In this document: positions 8,176 through 17,642 of the stretch, one piece after another
How positions within the stretch are numbered: position 1 is the stretch's first letter
Layout of the letters: the number at the start of each line of letters is the position of its first letter
Notes under the pieces: model-generated
What the model was told of the DNA's origin: nothing
What the model saw: the letters and a program-made list of their open reading frames with translations, nothing else
Databases searched by the model: none
Origin: Brevibacillus borstelensis
GTDB taxonomy: Bacteria; Bacillota; Bacilli; Brevibacillales; Brevibacillaceae
Reading direction: 5' to 3'
Assembly (NCBI RefSeq): GCF_003710865.1
Contig: NZ_RHHO01000001.1
Location: 124,001-188,000, forward strand
Length of the DNA: 64,000 bases
Position numbers and translations under genes: made by a program

Positions 8176-9417
8176 ATGAAAAAACGTGTAGTTGTTACCG
8201 GGATGGGTGTCGTTACGCCAATAGGAGTAGGTGTCAAAACTTTTTGGGAAAACGTTGTACGGGGCGTGAGCGGGGTTGACTACATTCAAGCTTTTGATGC
8301 CGAAGGGTTTCCGACGACTATCGGTGCAGAAGTAAAAGGCCTTGACCTCGATGAATGGTTTACCCCAAAAGAAAAAAATCGGATGGAAACTTTTACACAG
8401 TATGCGATCGTGGCTGCCAAGCAAGCTATCTCCCAGGCAAAATTGGACATGCGTCAACTAGACCCCTACCGCGTGGGAGTGATTGTCGGAACAGGCATGG
8501 GTGGAACGAGGCTCATTCTGGAAAACTATCAGGACCTGCTTCAGCACGGGTATCGAAAAGTCAGCTCTTACTTGGCATTTGCCTCGCTGGTGGATGCCCC
8601 GACAAGCGAAGTTTCGATCATGGTAGGGGCAAAAGGCAAAAGCGGGGCCTGGGGTTCCGCATGTGCAACAGGAAACAACTGTATTGGCGAAGGCTGCCGA
8701 GCGATTCAATACGGAGAAGCGGATGTTATGATTGCCGGCGGAACGGAAGGCCAATTCACGCCTATTGACTTGGCCTCTTTTTGTAAAATAAAGGCTTTAT
8801 CCACTCGGAACGACAATCCGCAAGCGGCCAGCCGCCCTTTTGACAAGGACCGGGACGGCTTCGTGATTGGTGCGGGATCGGGAATTGTTGTGCTGGAGTC
8901 GGAGGAGTCTGCCAAGAAAAGAGGAGCCACGATCCTCGCGGAAGTAGCCGGATACGGCTCCACTACAGATGCCTATCACGTCACGGCACCTGATCCGGAA
9001 GCGAAAAGCGCGATTATGGCGATGAAAAATGCAATTGCGGATGCCAATCTTGCACCTGCTGACATCGACTACATCAATGCCCACGGTTCCAGTACGCGAT
9101 TGAACGACCAAATCGAAACGCTGGCGATAAAGAAGCTGTTTGGTGAAAAGGCCAGGTCCATTCCCGTCAGCTCCATAAAGTCGATGACAGGGCATTTGCT
9201 GGCAGGGGCCAGTGCAGTCGAGCTGATTGCCTGCATCCTGACTCTGCAGCATCAAATCGTGCCGCCAACGATTAACCTCCACGAGCCCGATGAAGGATTC
9301 GATCTCAACTATGTGCCAAATGAGGCGCAGGCGCATCGAGTACGGGCCGTTTTGAACAACTCGTTTGGTTTTGGCGGGTACAATGCTTGTATCGTTGTTA
9401 AGGAATGGCAAGGGTAA
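8176..9417 (+). CDS. Stand-alone beta-ketoacyl-ACP synthase (KAS II/FabF type)
   Basis: 413 residues, the usual FabF length. It starts 'MKKRVVVTGMGVVTPIG'. The condensing triad is complete: Cys163 in 'WGSACATGNNCIG', His303 in 'NAHGSSTRLND' and His340 in 'KSMTGHLLAG', with Lys335 beside it. It joins malonyl-ACP to an acyl chain by decarboxylative condensation. No chain-length-factor partner is next to it. It is the first gene of the NRPS operon and the next ribosome site lies only a few bases past its stop, so it likely extends an acyl unit for the same product, perhaps on the ACP encoded at 37995. A housekeeping FabF role is possible but less likely given this position. Confidence 0.9.
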   Translation: MKKRVVVTGMGVVTPIGVGVKTFWENVVRGVSGVDYIQAFDAEGFPTTIGAEVKGLDLDEWFTPKEKNRMETFTQYAIVAAKQAISQAKLDMRQLDPYRVGVIVGTGMGGTRLILENYQDLLQHGYRKVSSYLAFASLVDAPTSEVSIMVGAKGKSGAWGSACATGNNCIGEGCRAIQYGEADVMIAGGTEGQFTPIDLASFCKIKALSTRNDNPQAASRPFDKDRDGFVIGAGSGIVVLESEESAKKRGATILAEVAGYGSTTDAYHVTAPDPEAKSAIMAMKNAIADANLAPADIDYINAHGSSTRLNDQIETLAIKKLFGEKARSIPVSSIKSMTGHLLAGASAVELIACILTLQHQIVPPTINLHEPDEGFDLNYVPNEAQAHRVRAVLNNSFGFGGYNACIVVKEWQG

Positions 9418-9435
9418 GTTGTGGGAGGGAGAGCT

Positions 9436-12400
9436 ATGAGCGTGATTCATATACAAGAAAATCGCATGAAGCTAGAGCAGTTTTCCAACATGGACGCATG
9501 CATTCATCATTTGATCGAACAGCAGGCGGCGATGACACCCAATCAGACAGCAGTCATTTATGAAGCAAGTGAGCTCAGTTATCAGCAGTTGAATGAAAAA
9601 GCCAATCAGTTTGCTCATTACCTGGTACAATGCGGGCTGCAAATTGAAGAGCCTGTCGCTGTTTGCATGGACCGCTCTCTGGAGATGGTCATTGTATTGC
9701 TGGGAGTGCTAAAGGCCGGAGGCGCCTACGTTCCCATTGACCCGAACTATCCGAAAAAACGTTTGGAATATATGTTGACGGATGCGAAGGCCCCCATCAT
9801 TGTTACGACGCAGAGCAGAGAAATGATCTTTGCGGATCAGCAATTGGGAGATGCAAAGCTTGTTGTTGTCGACAAAGGGGAGGAATGGAGCAAGCAGCCC
9901 TCCCGTAATCTTGACATACCAATGACAGGCGACAACCTCATCTACATGATTTATACGTCGGGCTCCACTGGAAATCCCAAAGGGGTCATGAATACACACC
10001 GGGCTTTAAACAACCGTCTGCAGTGGATGCAAAAAGAGTTTCAATTAAACAGTTCTGATCGCATCCTGCAAAAAACGCCGTTCAGCTTCGATGTGTCAGT
10101 CTGGGAATTTTTTTGGCCGTTGCTTGCCGGGGCAACCCTTGTCATGGCCAGACCAGAAGCGCATAAAGATCCCGAATATCTGATCCAAACCGTTCAAGCG
10201 ATGAACATTACGACCATGCACTTCGTACCGTCCATGCTGCAAATTTTTCTCGATACGTATCAAACAGAAACGCCGCTCCCGTCTCTCAAGCGGATTATTT
10301 GCAGCGGGGAAGCACTGACGAAGTCGATGGAGCTCGCCTTTTTCTCAAAATTTGACAAGGTTGAGCTGTACAACTTATACGGTCCCACAGAAGCGGCTAT
10401 CGATGTCACCTACTGGAAGTGCACAGGCGATAAACGTGAAAAGGCAGTGCCCATCGGGTTTCCGATCAGCAATATTCGCTTGCATATTATCGATGGGGAA
10501 AACCTGATAACGGAGCCAGGGGTCGCAGGCGAACTGCATATTGGCGGAATCGGACTTGCAAGAGGCTACCATAACAAACCGGAGCTGACCGAGGAAAAAT
10601 TTATTGCTGATCCCTTCCACGAAGGCGAGCGTCTGTACAAAACGGGCGATTTGTGCAGATACCGCGAAGACGGTGCCATCGAATATATCGGCAGGATCGA
10701 TTTCCAAGTAAAAATACGCGGATACCGGATTGAACTGGGTGAAATTGAAGCAGCCATGGAGCGCTTGCCCAATATCAAGCAGTGTGTCGTTACTGCCGTT
10801 CGCGAAGGCGACCACACCTTCCTTGTTGCTTATGTGACCGTCCTGGACGACGAGAAATGGGAAGAAAATAGCGTTCGTAAACAAATGGAGGAGCAGCTGC
10901 CTGATTATATGATTCCTTCATTTTTTGTCCGCTTGGATGGGTTCCCCTTATCGTCCAATGGAAAGGTTGATCGAAAAAGTCTGCCTGCTCCCCAGAAAAA
11001 CAGGATTGTTCCTGCAGAGCGTCAACCACAAACGGAGACCGAAAAAATAGTGGCTTCATTTTGGAAAGAGCTTCTGTTTTTAGACGATGTAGGTATTGAT
11101 ACACCGTTTCTCCATGTGGGGGGCAACTCGCTTTTTGCTGCCCGTTTTGTGACTCGCTTAAAGCAGCGGCTGCCAATCCATCTTACGTTGAAAGATGTTT
11201 TTCAGCATCCTACCATTCGTCAATTGAGTGCATTTATCGATTCACAATCTTTTATCTCGGAAGAGCAGACTTTGCTGCCGGCGAAGAACGACGAGAAGAA
11301 AAGAGAGTTGTCGTTTGCGCAAAAGCGGCTCTGGTTTATTAATGAATGGCAGGGAACCAGCTCCTTGTACAACTTGCCTACCTATTTCGAAATAACAGGA
11401 CCCTTGCAGTACGATGCTTTTCTTGCCAGTCTGGAGCATTTGCTTGCGCGGCATGAAGTATTAAGGGTCAACTTTATCGAAGAGGACGGTCGTCCTTTCC
11501 AAGTGATTGATGATTCGAAGAAAAGCAATTTGGAACGGATCTCTTTATCTGATCAGCCGTATGAGTTAGCGAAACAAACAGCGCTGCAAGCGATGGAAGA
11601 AGACGCGAAGATTCCATTCGAACTGACATCCGACCCGCTGTATCGGTTTAAGCTGTATAAGCTGTCTGATAACCAGCATCTCTTTTATTACAATGTTCAT
11701 CATATCGTCTGGGATGGCTGGTCGAACTATGTTTTCCAATCAGACCTTCTCAAGAAATACAACGAAATAGTAGGCGGCACAGACTGTGAAGTACAGGAAG
11801 CTATGGAAGGGCAGGTCCAATATAGTGACTACGTGACCTGGCAGAATGCTTTTATTGATTCCCCGGTTTACCGGGAGCAGATGGACTTTTGGAAAACACA
11901 ACTGGGCACCGAGGCTCCTTCTATCAAGTTGATGGCGAATCAGAAGAAGACGCATCCGGATGGTCATAATGGGGCCGTCAGCACGTTCCAGATTCCGAAC
12001 CAGGTGTTAGAGCAACTGAAAGCGTTTTGCAAACAGAACAATACGACCCTTTTCATGGCGATGCTTTCGCTCTTTAAATTGTTGATTTATCGCTTGTCAC
12101 AGGAAAAGGACATTGCGATTGGGACAACGGCTGCAGGGCGAAATCACGCCAAACTGGAAGGGTTGCTCGGATTTTTTGTAAACACATTGGTGATTCGAAA
12201 TGAAATTCGCGAAGGCACCAGCTTTGTTGAACTTGTCCAGCAAGTAAGCGATACGGCGGTAAAAGCGTTCTCCCATGGAGACGTTCCTTTTGACAAAGTG
12301 GTGGAGGAGCTTCAACCGCATCGTTCAGTCAACCAGCAGCCTCTGTTTCAATATATGTTCACCTTCCAGGATTTCGCGTTTGACCCGGCGCAGGGAAATC

Positions 12401-15400
12401 AACTGGCGGTCAGCGAACCGATTTCGCTCCATAACGACACCGCCAAGTTTGATCTGACGCTGTTCATGGAACGGAGTGGCGAAGAATATATCGGAAAATG
12501 GGAATATCGGACAGACCTGTTTGAGGAAGAGACGATCAAACGATTTAGTTCGCATTTCCTGCAGCTATGTGAGCGAGTATTGGCACAGCCATTTACTGCT
12601 GTTGAACAGCTTCCCGTGCTGAGCGAGAGAGAAAAGGCGTTCATGATTCACACGTTAAATGAGACAGCATGCGAATTTCCGGATGTTGCCTTGCATGAAT
12701 GGTTTGAAGCCCAGGCGATGAAAACGCCGGACAACATCGCCGCCGAGTATGAAGGGGAGTGCCTGACCTACAGGGAGCTTGATGAGAAGGCGAATCAACT
12801 GGCTCACTTGCTCCGTGAAAAGGGCGTAGCTCCCGACACGCCGGTAGGCTTATGCATGGAACGGTCTTTGGAACTGGTCGTGTCCATGATGGGAATCCTG
12901 AAAGCGGGCGGTGCTTTTCTGCCAATTGATACGGAAGTCCCTTGGGAACGGGCTTACGCCATTTTGCAGGATGCGGGGGCTTCGATTTGCATAACGCAGC
13001 CAGGGACAAGGCTGCAGGAAACAAAAGATATCGAGCTGCTTTCCTATCTGATACAGGAGAGCCTTTTGGAAGGATATCCAGTCACGAAACCGGATGTTCA
13101 AGTCACCCCTGACCATCTCGTTTCGATCTATTACACGTCAGGCTCAACGGGAAAACCCAAAGGCGTCAGCAACACGCATAAAGGCTGGGTTAACCGGATG
13201 AACTGGATGCAGAACAAGCATCGTCTACAGGCACACGAAGTCGCATTGCAGAAAACAATCCTGACGTTTGATGATTCCGCCGTCGAGATTTTCTGGCCGT
13301 TGACAGTCGGAGCGAAGATCGCGTTTCTGCCCAAAGGAGCGCACCGGGACCCGGTCAGTATTATCGAATATGCAATCAAGCACAACGTTTCCTTGCTTCA
13401 GTTTGTTCCGAGCATGCTGAAAATGGTGCTGGAGCAAATCACACCGGTTCAAAGACAGCAGTTGACGAACCTGCGCATTGTCGTATCCAGCGGGGAAGCA
13501 TTGCATGCCGACGTGGTCCGCTCGTTCTATGAAAAGATGCCAGGCAAGCTGTTCAACACATGGGGAGCTACGGAGGTCTCGATTGATTCCACATGTTTTG
13601 ATTGCGAGCCGGATGTGGAGAACAGCTCTGAAATTGTTTCCGTCGGACGTCCGATCGACAATAACCGCATTTATGTACTGGACAAGTTTTTAGAACCGGT
13701 TCCGCCTGGCGTCCCTGGTGATTTATACATTGCCGGCATCGGCCTGGCCAGAGGGTATATCAACAATCCGGAAAGAACGGCTCAGTCCTTTATTCCCGAT
13801 CCGTTTTATCCGGGGGAGTTCATGTACCGAACCGGTGATAGAGGGTACTTGAAACCAGATGGAAACATTATGTTCCTCGGCCGCCAGGACAATCAAATCA
13901 AGCTAAGAGGAATGCGTGTCGAACTCGGTGAGATCGAAACCACGCTGAGGGCTATCGCGGGGGTTTCCGAAGCTGTCGTCATCGTCCATAAAACCGAGTC
14001 TGACATTCAATATTTGGCTGCCTACTATACGTCCGCAGAAGGCGACATACAACCCGGCGTATTAAAGCATGAGCTGAAAAAGGTGCTGCCTGATTATATG
14101 GTTCCCAGCTATTACGTTCAACTGCAGGCGTTCCCGTTAAATGCGAATGGGAAAATCGATCGGCACCAACTGCCAAAACCATCCGAGCAAAATCTTGCTG
14201 CTGTTGGCGCTTACGTTGCCCCCAAGAACGACAAGGAACAAGCTATTTTGTCCATTTGGCTTGAGAAATTGGGCGTACAAAAAATAGGAGTCCAAGATAA
14301 CTTCTTCGAGTTAGGCGGACATTCCTTATTAGCGGTTCAGATTATCTCGGAAGTAAATAAAAAGTTTGAGTCAAGGCTTTACGTGAAAGATCTGTTCGAA
14401 AATCCAACGATTGAAACATTGGCTGGCGTTTTGGAAAAGCGCAAGAACAGTGATGCGAGCAGCCCGGTTATGGAATTGGCTGATCGCAATCAACCGTTCC
14501 CTCTTTCGGATGCCCAAAAGCGGATTTGGTTTTTAGACCAGCTCTACCAAGACACAAAACATAATATGCCGCTCGTTTTAAAATTCCATGGATCTGTCGA
14601 TTCAGAGAGATTGCAGGATTGCCTGAACCAACTGATTGACAGGCATGAATCATTGCGCACCGCTTTTCTCAATAAAAACGGCGAGCCAATCCAACGCATC
14701 TTGCCCCACGCCACAATTTCTTTGCAGGTGGAAGAGTGGGGAGATCGGGAATTGCAACAGATCGTGCGACGAGAAATGTCCATTCCGTTTGATCTTGCTG
14801 CGGCACCCTTGGTCAGAGGCACTCTGGTGAAAGGGAAGTCGGCGGATGTCCTGGTGCTTACCTTCCATCATATTATCAGTGATGGCTGGTCTCTAAAGGT
14901 TGTGAAAGAAGAGCTTCTGAAGCTGTATGCGGGTGAACGGACATTTTTAGAGGAAAAGCCTGTGCAATATGTGGACTACCTGTTAAGACACAACGATTTT
15001 ATCAATCAGGCGGAATCTCAGGAGCAGCTTTCCTATTGGAAGAAAAAGTTTGACGGAGAGATTCCCTTGCTTCAGCTTCCCATTAGCAGAAGCCGGCAAA
15101 GGGAGGGCAAGACGGGAAATGAAACGCTGAGAAAATCTTTGTCCATGCAAGTATCAAGCGACATAAAAGCTTTCAGTCAGGAACAGAGAGTCACACCTTT
15201 TATGACGCTGCTATCCGTATTCGGCGTACTGCTGTCCAGACTGTCCCAGCAAACCGATTTGATCATCGGCACTCCCGTAGTCAATCGGAATACCTCAGAA
15301 TTGGAGAAGTCCGTAGGTCTCTATTTGAATACATTGCCATTGCGGATGGAACTTGATGCAAATGCGACATACAGAGATGTGTTGGATCAGGCAAAACAGA

Positions 15401-17613
15401 CGGTGCTGGAGGCGTTTGCCAATCAGGATATTCCTTTTGAAAAAATTGTGGAAGAAGTGAATCCGAAGCGGAACCTTAACCGCAATCCGTTATTTGATGT
15501 GTCCATTAACTATCGCAGCTTCGATGAACCTAAGACATACGCAGCCGATAATGTGGTCGTGGAAGAGATCGAAGTGGATGAAATTGAATCGAAGTTCTTC
15601 ATGACGCTCTATATTGAGGAAGCCGCAGACGGATTCCATCTAACGCTCGCCTATCAAAATCAATTGTTTGAAAAAGAGCGGATGGCTGAGTTTCTGAATC
15701 AGTATATCCACTTGTTGCAGCAGGCGATGAAACTGGCAGATCAATCCATCCAATCCTACTCATTGGTCACTGAACAAGCCAAACGCATTTTGCCTGACCC
15801 AACGGCGAGACTTCAACAGATCGATTATCCACGTATTATTGAACAAGTGAAGTACTGGAGTGAGCAGGCTCCCCATCAGGTTGCCGTAGAAGATAACGAA
15901 AAATCGTATACCTATCGGGAATTGTTCCAAGATTCCCTGCGGATTGCAAAAGGTTTGCGCCGCCGAAATGTACATTCCGGAGATGTAGTAGCTCTATATG
16001 GAGATAGAAGCTATGAAATGATTATCTCGATGATGGGCGTACATTTGGCAGATGCCATTTTTATGAACATGGACACGCAAGTACCGGAAAAAAGATTCGA
16101 GTCCATGCTACAGATTGCAAACGCACGCGTGATCGTAACGAGCGAGACACTGGGCCAAACATACAAAGACGCACTGGCAGCAAGTGGAGTCCAATCATTT
16201 GAAGTGAGTGACCTGCTAAAAGAAGAAGCAGAGACGGGCACTGATCTGCCTCCAGCGTATACTTGTCCGGATGCCTATATTTTCTTTACATCAGGAACAA
16301 CGGGAGAGCCGAAAGGAATCCTGGGTACACACAACAGTATCTCTCACTTCTTGAACTGGCAGCGGCAAGAATTCGGTGTCACGACTAAGGATCGCAACGC
16401 GCAGCTCATTCACATTACATTTGATGCGTACCTGCGAGATGTCTTTTTGCCATTGACAAGTGGAGCGTCTCTCTTCATTCCTTCGAAGCAAGAAACAGAT
16501 ATGCTCGATTGGCTGGCGAAAAAAGAGATTACGATGCTCCATACGGTCCCATCGCTCGCGGGCCATTGGCTCAAGCAATCAGCAAAGACAAAGTCATTGC
16601 CGTCATTGCGACATGTATTTTTTTCAGGAGAACCTTTGCTTGCCAGTCTCGTTCATGCTTGGCGTGAAATCACGGATGCCCAAATGAATAATTTCTATGG
16701 CCAGACAGAGACGACTCTGATCAAGTGCTTCTATGTAGTTCCAAAGGAGCTTGCCGAAGAGGTCCAGCCGCTAGGCAATCCAATGCCAGACACGCAATTG
16801 CTGATTGTCAATCAGGAAAAACAGCTATGCGGGATTGGGGAACCTGGAGAGATAATGGTTCGCACTCCTTATCGGACGAAAGGATATTTGAATAAGGAAC
16901 TAGAGGCGTTTATCCCCAACTTTTTTGATCCAGAAGATGATATTTACTTGTATCGCAGCGGTGACATGGGACGCTATCGACCGGATGGAAGCTTGGAAAT
17001 CATAGGTCGAGCAGACGATCAAATCAAAATAAGGGGCGTCCGTATTGATAAAAACGAGATTGTCGCAGCTATTCTGAGACAGCCATACACGAAACAGTGC
17101 ATCATTTTAGATGCAAAACAAGCAGATGAGATCCAGTTGAATGCCTATATCGTAATGGAGGACGGCCACAAGCTCTATCCGGATCAGCTGCGGAAAGTTT
17201 TGCGCAATGAATTGCCACTGGTTATGATTCCGAACCGATTTATCCAGATTGATGAGGTGCCTGTAACCTCCATAGGCAAAATCGATCGAAAAAAACTGGC
17301 GGCTCTTGAAGTTTTTGAAGAGGCAGAATCAGATGACGTTTTCCAAACTCCTTTGGAAATGGAGCTGGGAAAAATTTGGACAAAGTTGTTGCCTGTGTCA
17401 TCCGTAGGGCCCAACAGCAATTTCTTTGAATGCGGGGGGCATTCTCTGCTCATTGTAAAAATGATATCACGCATAGACAGCCTCGGTTATGAGATCAGCT
17501 TAATGGATGTCTTCGAATATCCCACGATCAGAGGCTTAGCTGCCCTCATGCCAGAGAGAAAGAAAAAGGATCTATCTATTCGAAAAGTCACACGGATTAA
17601 GCAAAAGTTATAA
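9436..17613 (+). CDS. Non-ribosomal peptide synthetase, A-T-C-A-T-C-A-T (three modules)
   Basis: About 2725 residues; ATG 9436 is preceded by GGAGGGA, better than GTG 9421. Order: A1 (~25-525, 'IYTSGSTGNPKG'), T1 ('VGGNSLF', ~562), C1 ('HHIVWDG', ~754), A2 (~1085-1590), T2 ('LGGHSLL', ~1627), C2 ('HHIISDG', ~1810), A3 (~2145-2620, 'FTSGTTGEPKG'), T3 ('CGGHSLL', ~2667). There are no epimerisation or methylation domains and no starter C domain, so module 1 initiates. Reading the ten pocket residues by eye against the PheA frame gives A1 DVWHISLIDK, very near the known serine code (DVWHLSLIDK). A2 reads about DDVQVSTIDK and A3 about DARHFSFLIK, neither matching a code I know. The chain then passes to the next protein. 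Confidence 0.95.
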   Translation: MSVIHIQENRMKLEQFSNMDACIHHLIEQQAAMTPNQTAVIYEASELSYQQLNEKANQFAHYLVQCGLQIEEPVAVCMDRSLEMVIVLLGVLKAGGAYVPIDPNYPKKRLEYMLTDAKAPIIVTTQSREMIFADQQLGDAKLVVVDKGEEWSKQPSRNLDIPMTGDNLIYMIYTSGSTGNPKGVMNTHRALNNRLQWMQKEFQLNSSDRILQKTPFSFDVSVWEFFWPLLAGATLVMARPEAHKDPEYLIQTVQAMNITTMHFVPSMLQIFLDTYQTETPLPSLKRIICSGEALTKSMELAFFSKFDKVELYNLYGPTEAAIDVTYWKCTGDKREKAVPIGFPISNIRLHIIDGENLITEPGVAGELHIGGIGLARGYHNKPELTEEKFIADPFHEGERLYKTGDLCRYREDGAIEYIGRIDFQVKIRGYRIELGEIEAAMERLPNIKQCVVTAVREGDHTFLVAYVTVLDDEKWEENSVRKQMEEQLPDYMIPSFFVRLDGFPLSSNGKVDRKSLPAPQKNRIVPAERQPQTETEKIVASFWKELLFLDDVGIDTPFLHVGGNSLFAARFVTRLKQRLPIHLTLKDVFQHPTIRQLSAFIDSQSFISEEQTLLPAKNDEKKRELSFAQKRLWFINEWQGTSSLYNLPTYFEITGPLQYDAFLASLEHLLARHEVLRVNFIEEDGRPFQVIDDSKKSNLERISLSDQPYELAKQTALQAMEEDAKIPFELTSDPLYRFKLYKLSDNQHLFYYNVHHIVWDGWSNYVFQSDLLKKYNEIVGGTDCEVQEAMEGQVQYSDYVTWQNAFIDSPVYREQMDFWKTQLGTEAPSIKLMANQKKTHPDGHNGAVSTFQIPNQVLEQLKAFCKQNNTTLFMAMLSLFKLLIYRLSQEKDIAIGTTAAGRNHAKLEGLLGFFVNTLVIRNEIREGTSFVELVQQVSDTAVKAFSHGDVPFDKVVEELQPHRSVNQQPLFQYMFTFQDFAFDPAQGNQLAVSEPISLHNDTAKFDLTLFMERSGEEYIGKWEYRTDLFEEETIKRFSSHFLQLCERVLAQPFTAVEQLPVLSEREKAFMIHTLNETACEFPDVALHEWFEAQAMKTPDNIAAEYEGECLTYRELDEKANQLAHLLREKGVAPDTPVGLCMERSLELVVSMMGILKAGGAFLPIDTEVPWERAYAILQDAGASICITQPGTRLQETKDIELLSYLIQESLLEGYPVTKPDVQVTPDHLVSIYYTSGSTGKPKGVSNTHKGWVNRMNWMQNKHRLQAHEVALQKTILTFDDSAVEIFWPLTVGAKIAFLPKGAHRDPVSIIEYAIKHNVSLLQFVPSMLKMVLEQITPVQRQQLTNLRIVVSSGEALHADVVRSFYEKMPGKLFNTWGATEVSIDSTCFDCEPDVENSSEIVSVGRPIDNNRIYVLDKFLEPVPPGVPGDLYIAGIGLARGYINNPERTAQSFIPDPFYPGEFMYRTGDRGYLKPDGNIMFLGRQDNQIKLRGMRVELGEIETTLRAIAGVSEAVVIVHKTESDIQYLAAYYTSAEGDIQPGVLKHELKKVLPDYMVPSYYVQLQAFPLNANGKIDRHQLPKPSEQNLAAVGAYVAPKNDKEQAILSIWLEKLGVQKIGVQDNFFELGGHSLLAVQIISEVNKKFESRLYVKDLFENPTIETLAGVLEKRKNSDASSPVMELADRNQPFPLSDAQKRIWFLDQLYQDTKHNMPLVLKFHGSVDSERLQDCLNQLIDRHESLRTAFLNKNGEPIQRILPHATISLQVEEWGDRELQQIVRREMSIPFDLAAAPLVRGTLVKGKSADVLVLTFHHIISDGWSLKVVKEELLKLYAGERTFLEEKPVQYVDYLLRHNDFINQAESQEQLSYWKKKFDGEIPLLQLPISRSRQREGKTGNETLRKSLSMQVSSDIKAFSQEQRVTPFMTLLSVFGVLLSRLSQQTDLIIGTPVVNRNTSELEKSVGLYLNTLPLRMELDANATYRDVLDQAKQTVLEAFANQDIPFEKIVEEVNPKRNLNRNPLFDVSINYRSFDEPKTYAADNVVVEEIEVDEIESKFFMTLYIEEAADGFHLTLAYQNQLFEKERMAEFLNQYIHLLQQAMKLADQSIQSYSLVTEQAKRILPDPTARLQQIDYPRIIEQVKYWSEQAPHQVAVEDNEKSYTYRELFQDSLRIAKGLRRRNVHSGDVVALYGDRSYEMIISMMGVHLADAIFMNMDTQVPEKRFESMLQIANARVIVTSETLGQTYKDALAASGVQSFEVSDLLKEEAETGTDLPPAYTCPDAYIFFTSGTTGEPKGILGTHNSISHFLNWQRQEFGVTTKDRNAQLIHITFDAYLRDVFLPLTSGASLFIPSKQETDMLDWLAKKEITMLHTVPSLAGHWLKQSAKTKSLPSLRHVFFSGEPLLASLVHAWREITDAQMNNFYGQTETTLIKCFYVVPKELAEEVQPLGNPMPDTQLLIVNQEKQLCGIGEPGEIMVRTPYRTKGYLNKELEAFIPNFFDPEDDIYLYRSGDMGRYRPDGSLEIIGRADDQIKIRGVRIDKNEIVAAILRQPYTKQCIILDAKQADEIQLNAYIVMEDGHKLYPDQLRKVLRNELPLVMIPNRFIQIDEVPVTSIGKIDRKKLAALEVFEEAESDDVFQTPLEMELGKIWTKLLPVSSVGPNSNFFECGGHSLLIVKMISRIDSLGYEISLMDVFEYPTIRGLAALMPERKKKDLSIRKVTRIKQKL

Positions 17614-17642
17614 ACTTCATTATGAATGAAGGCAGGGATAAC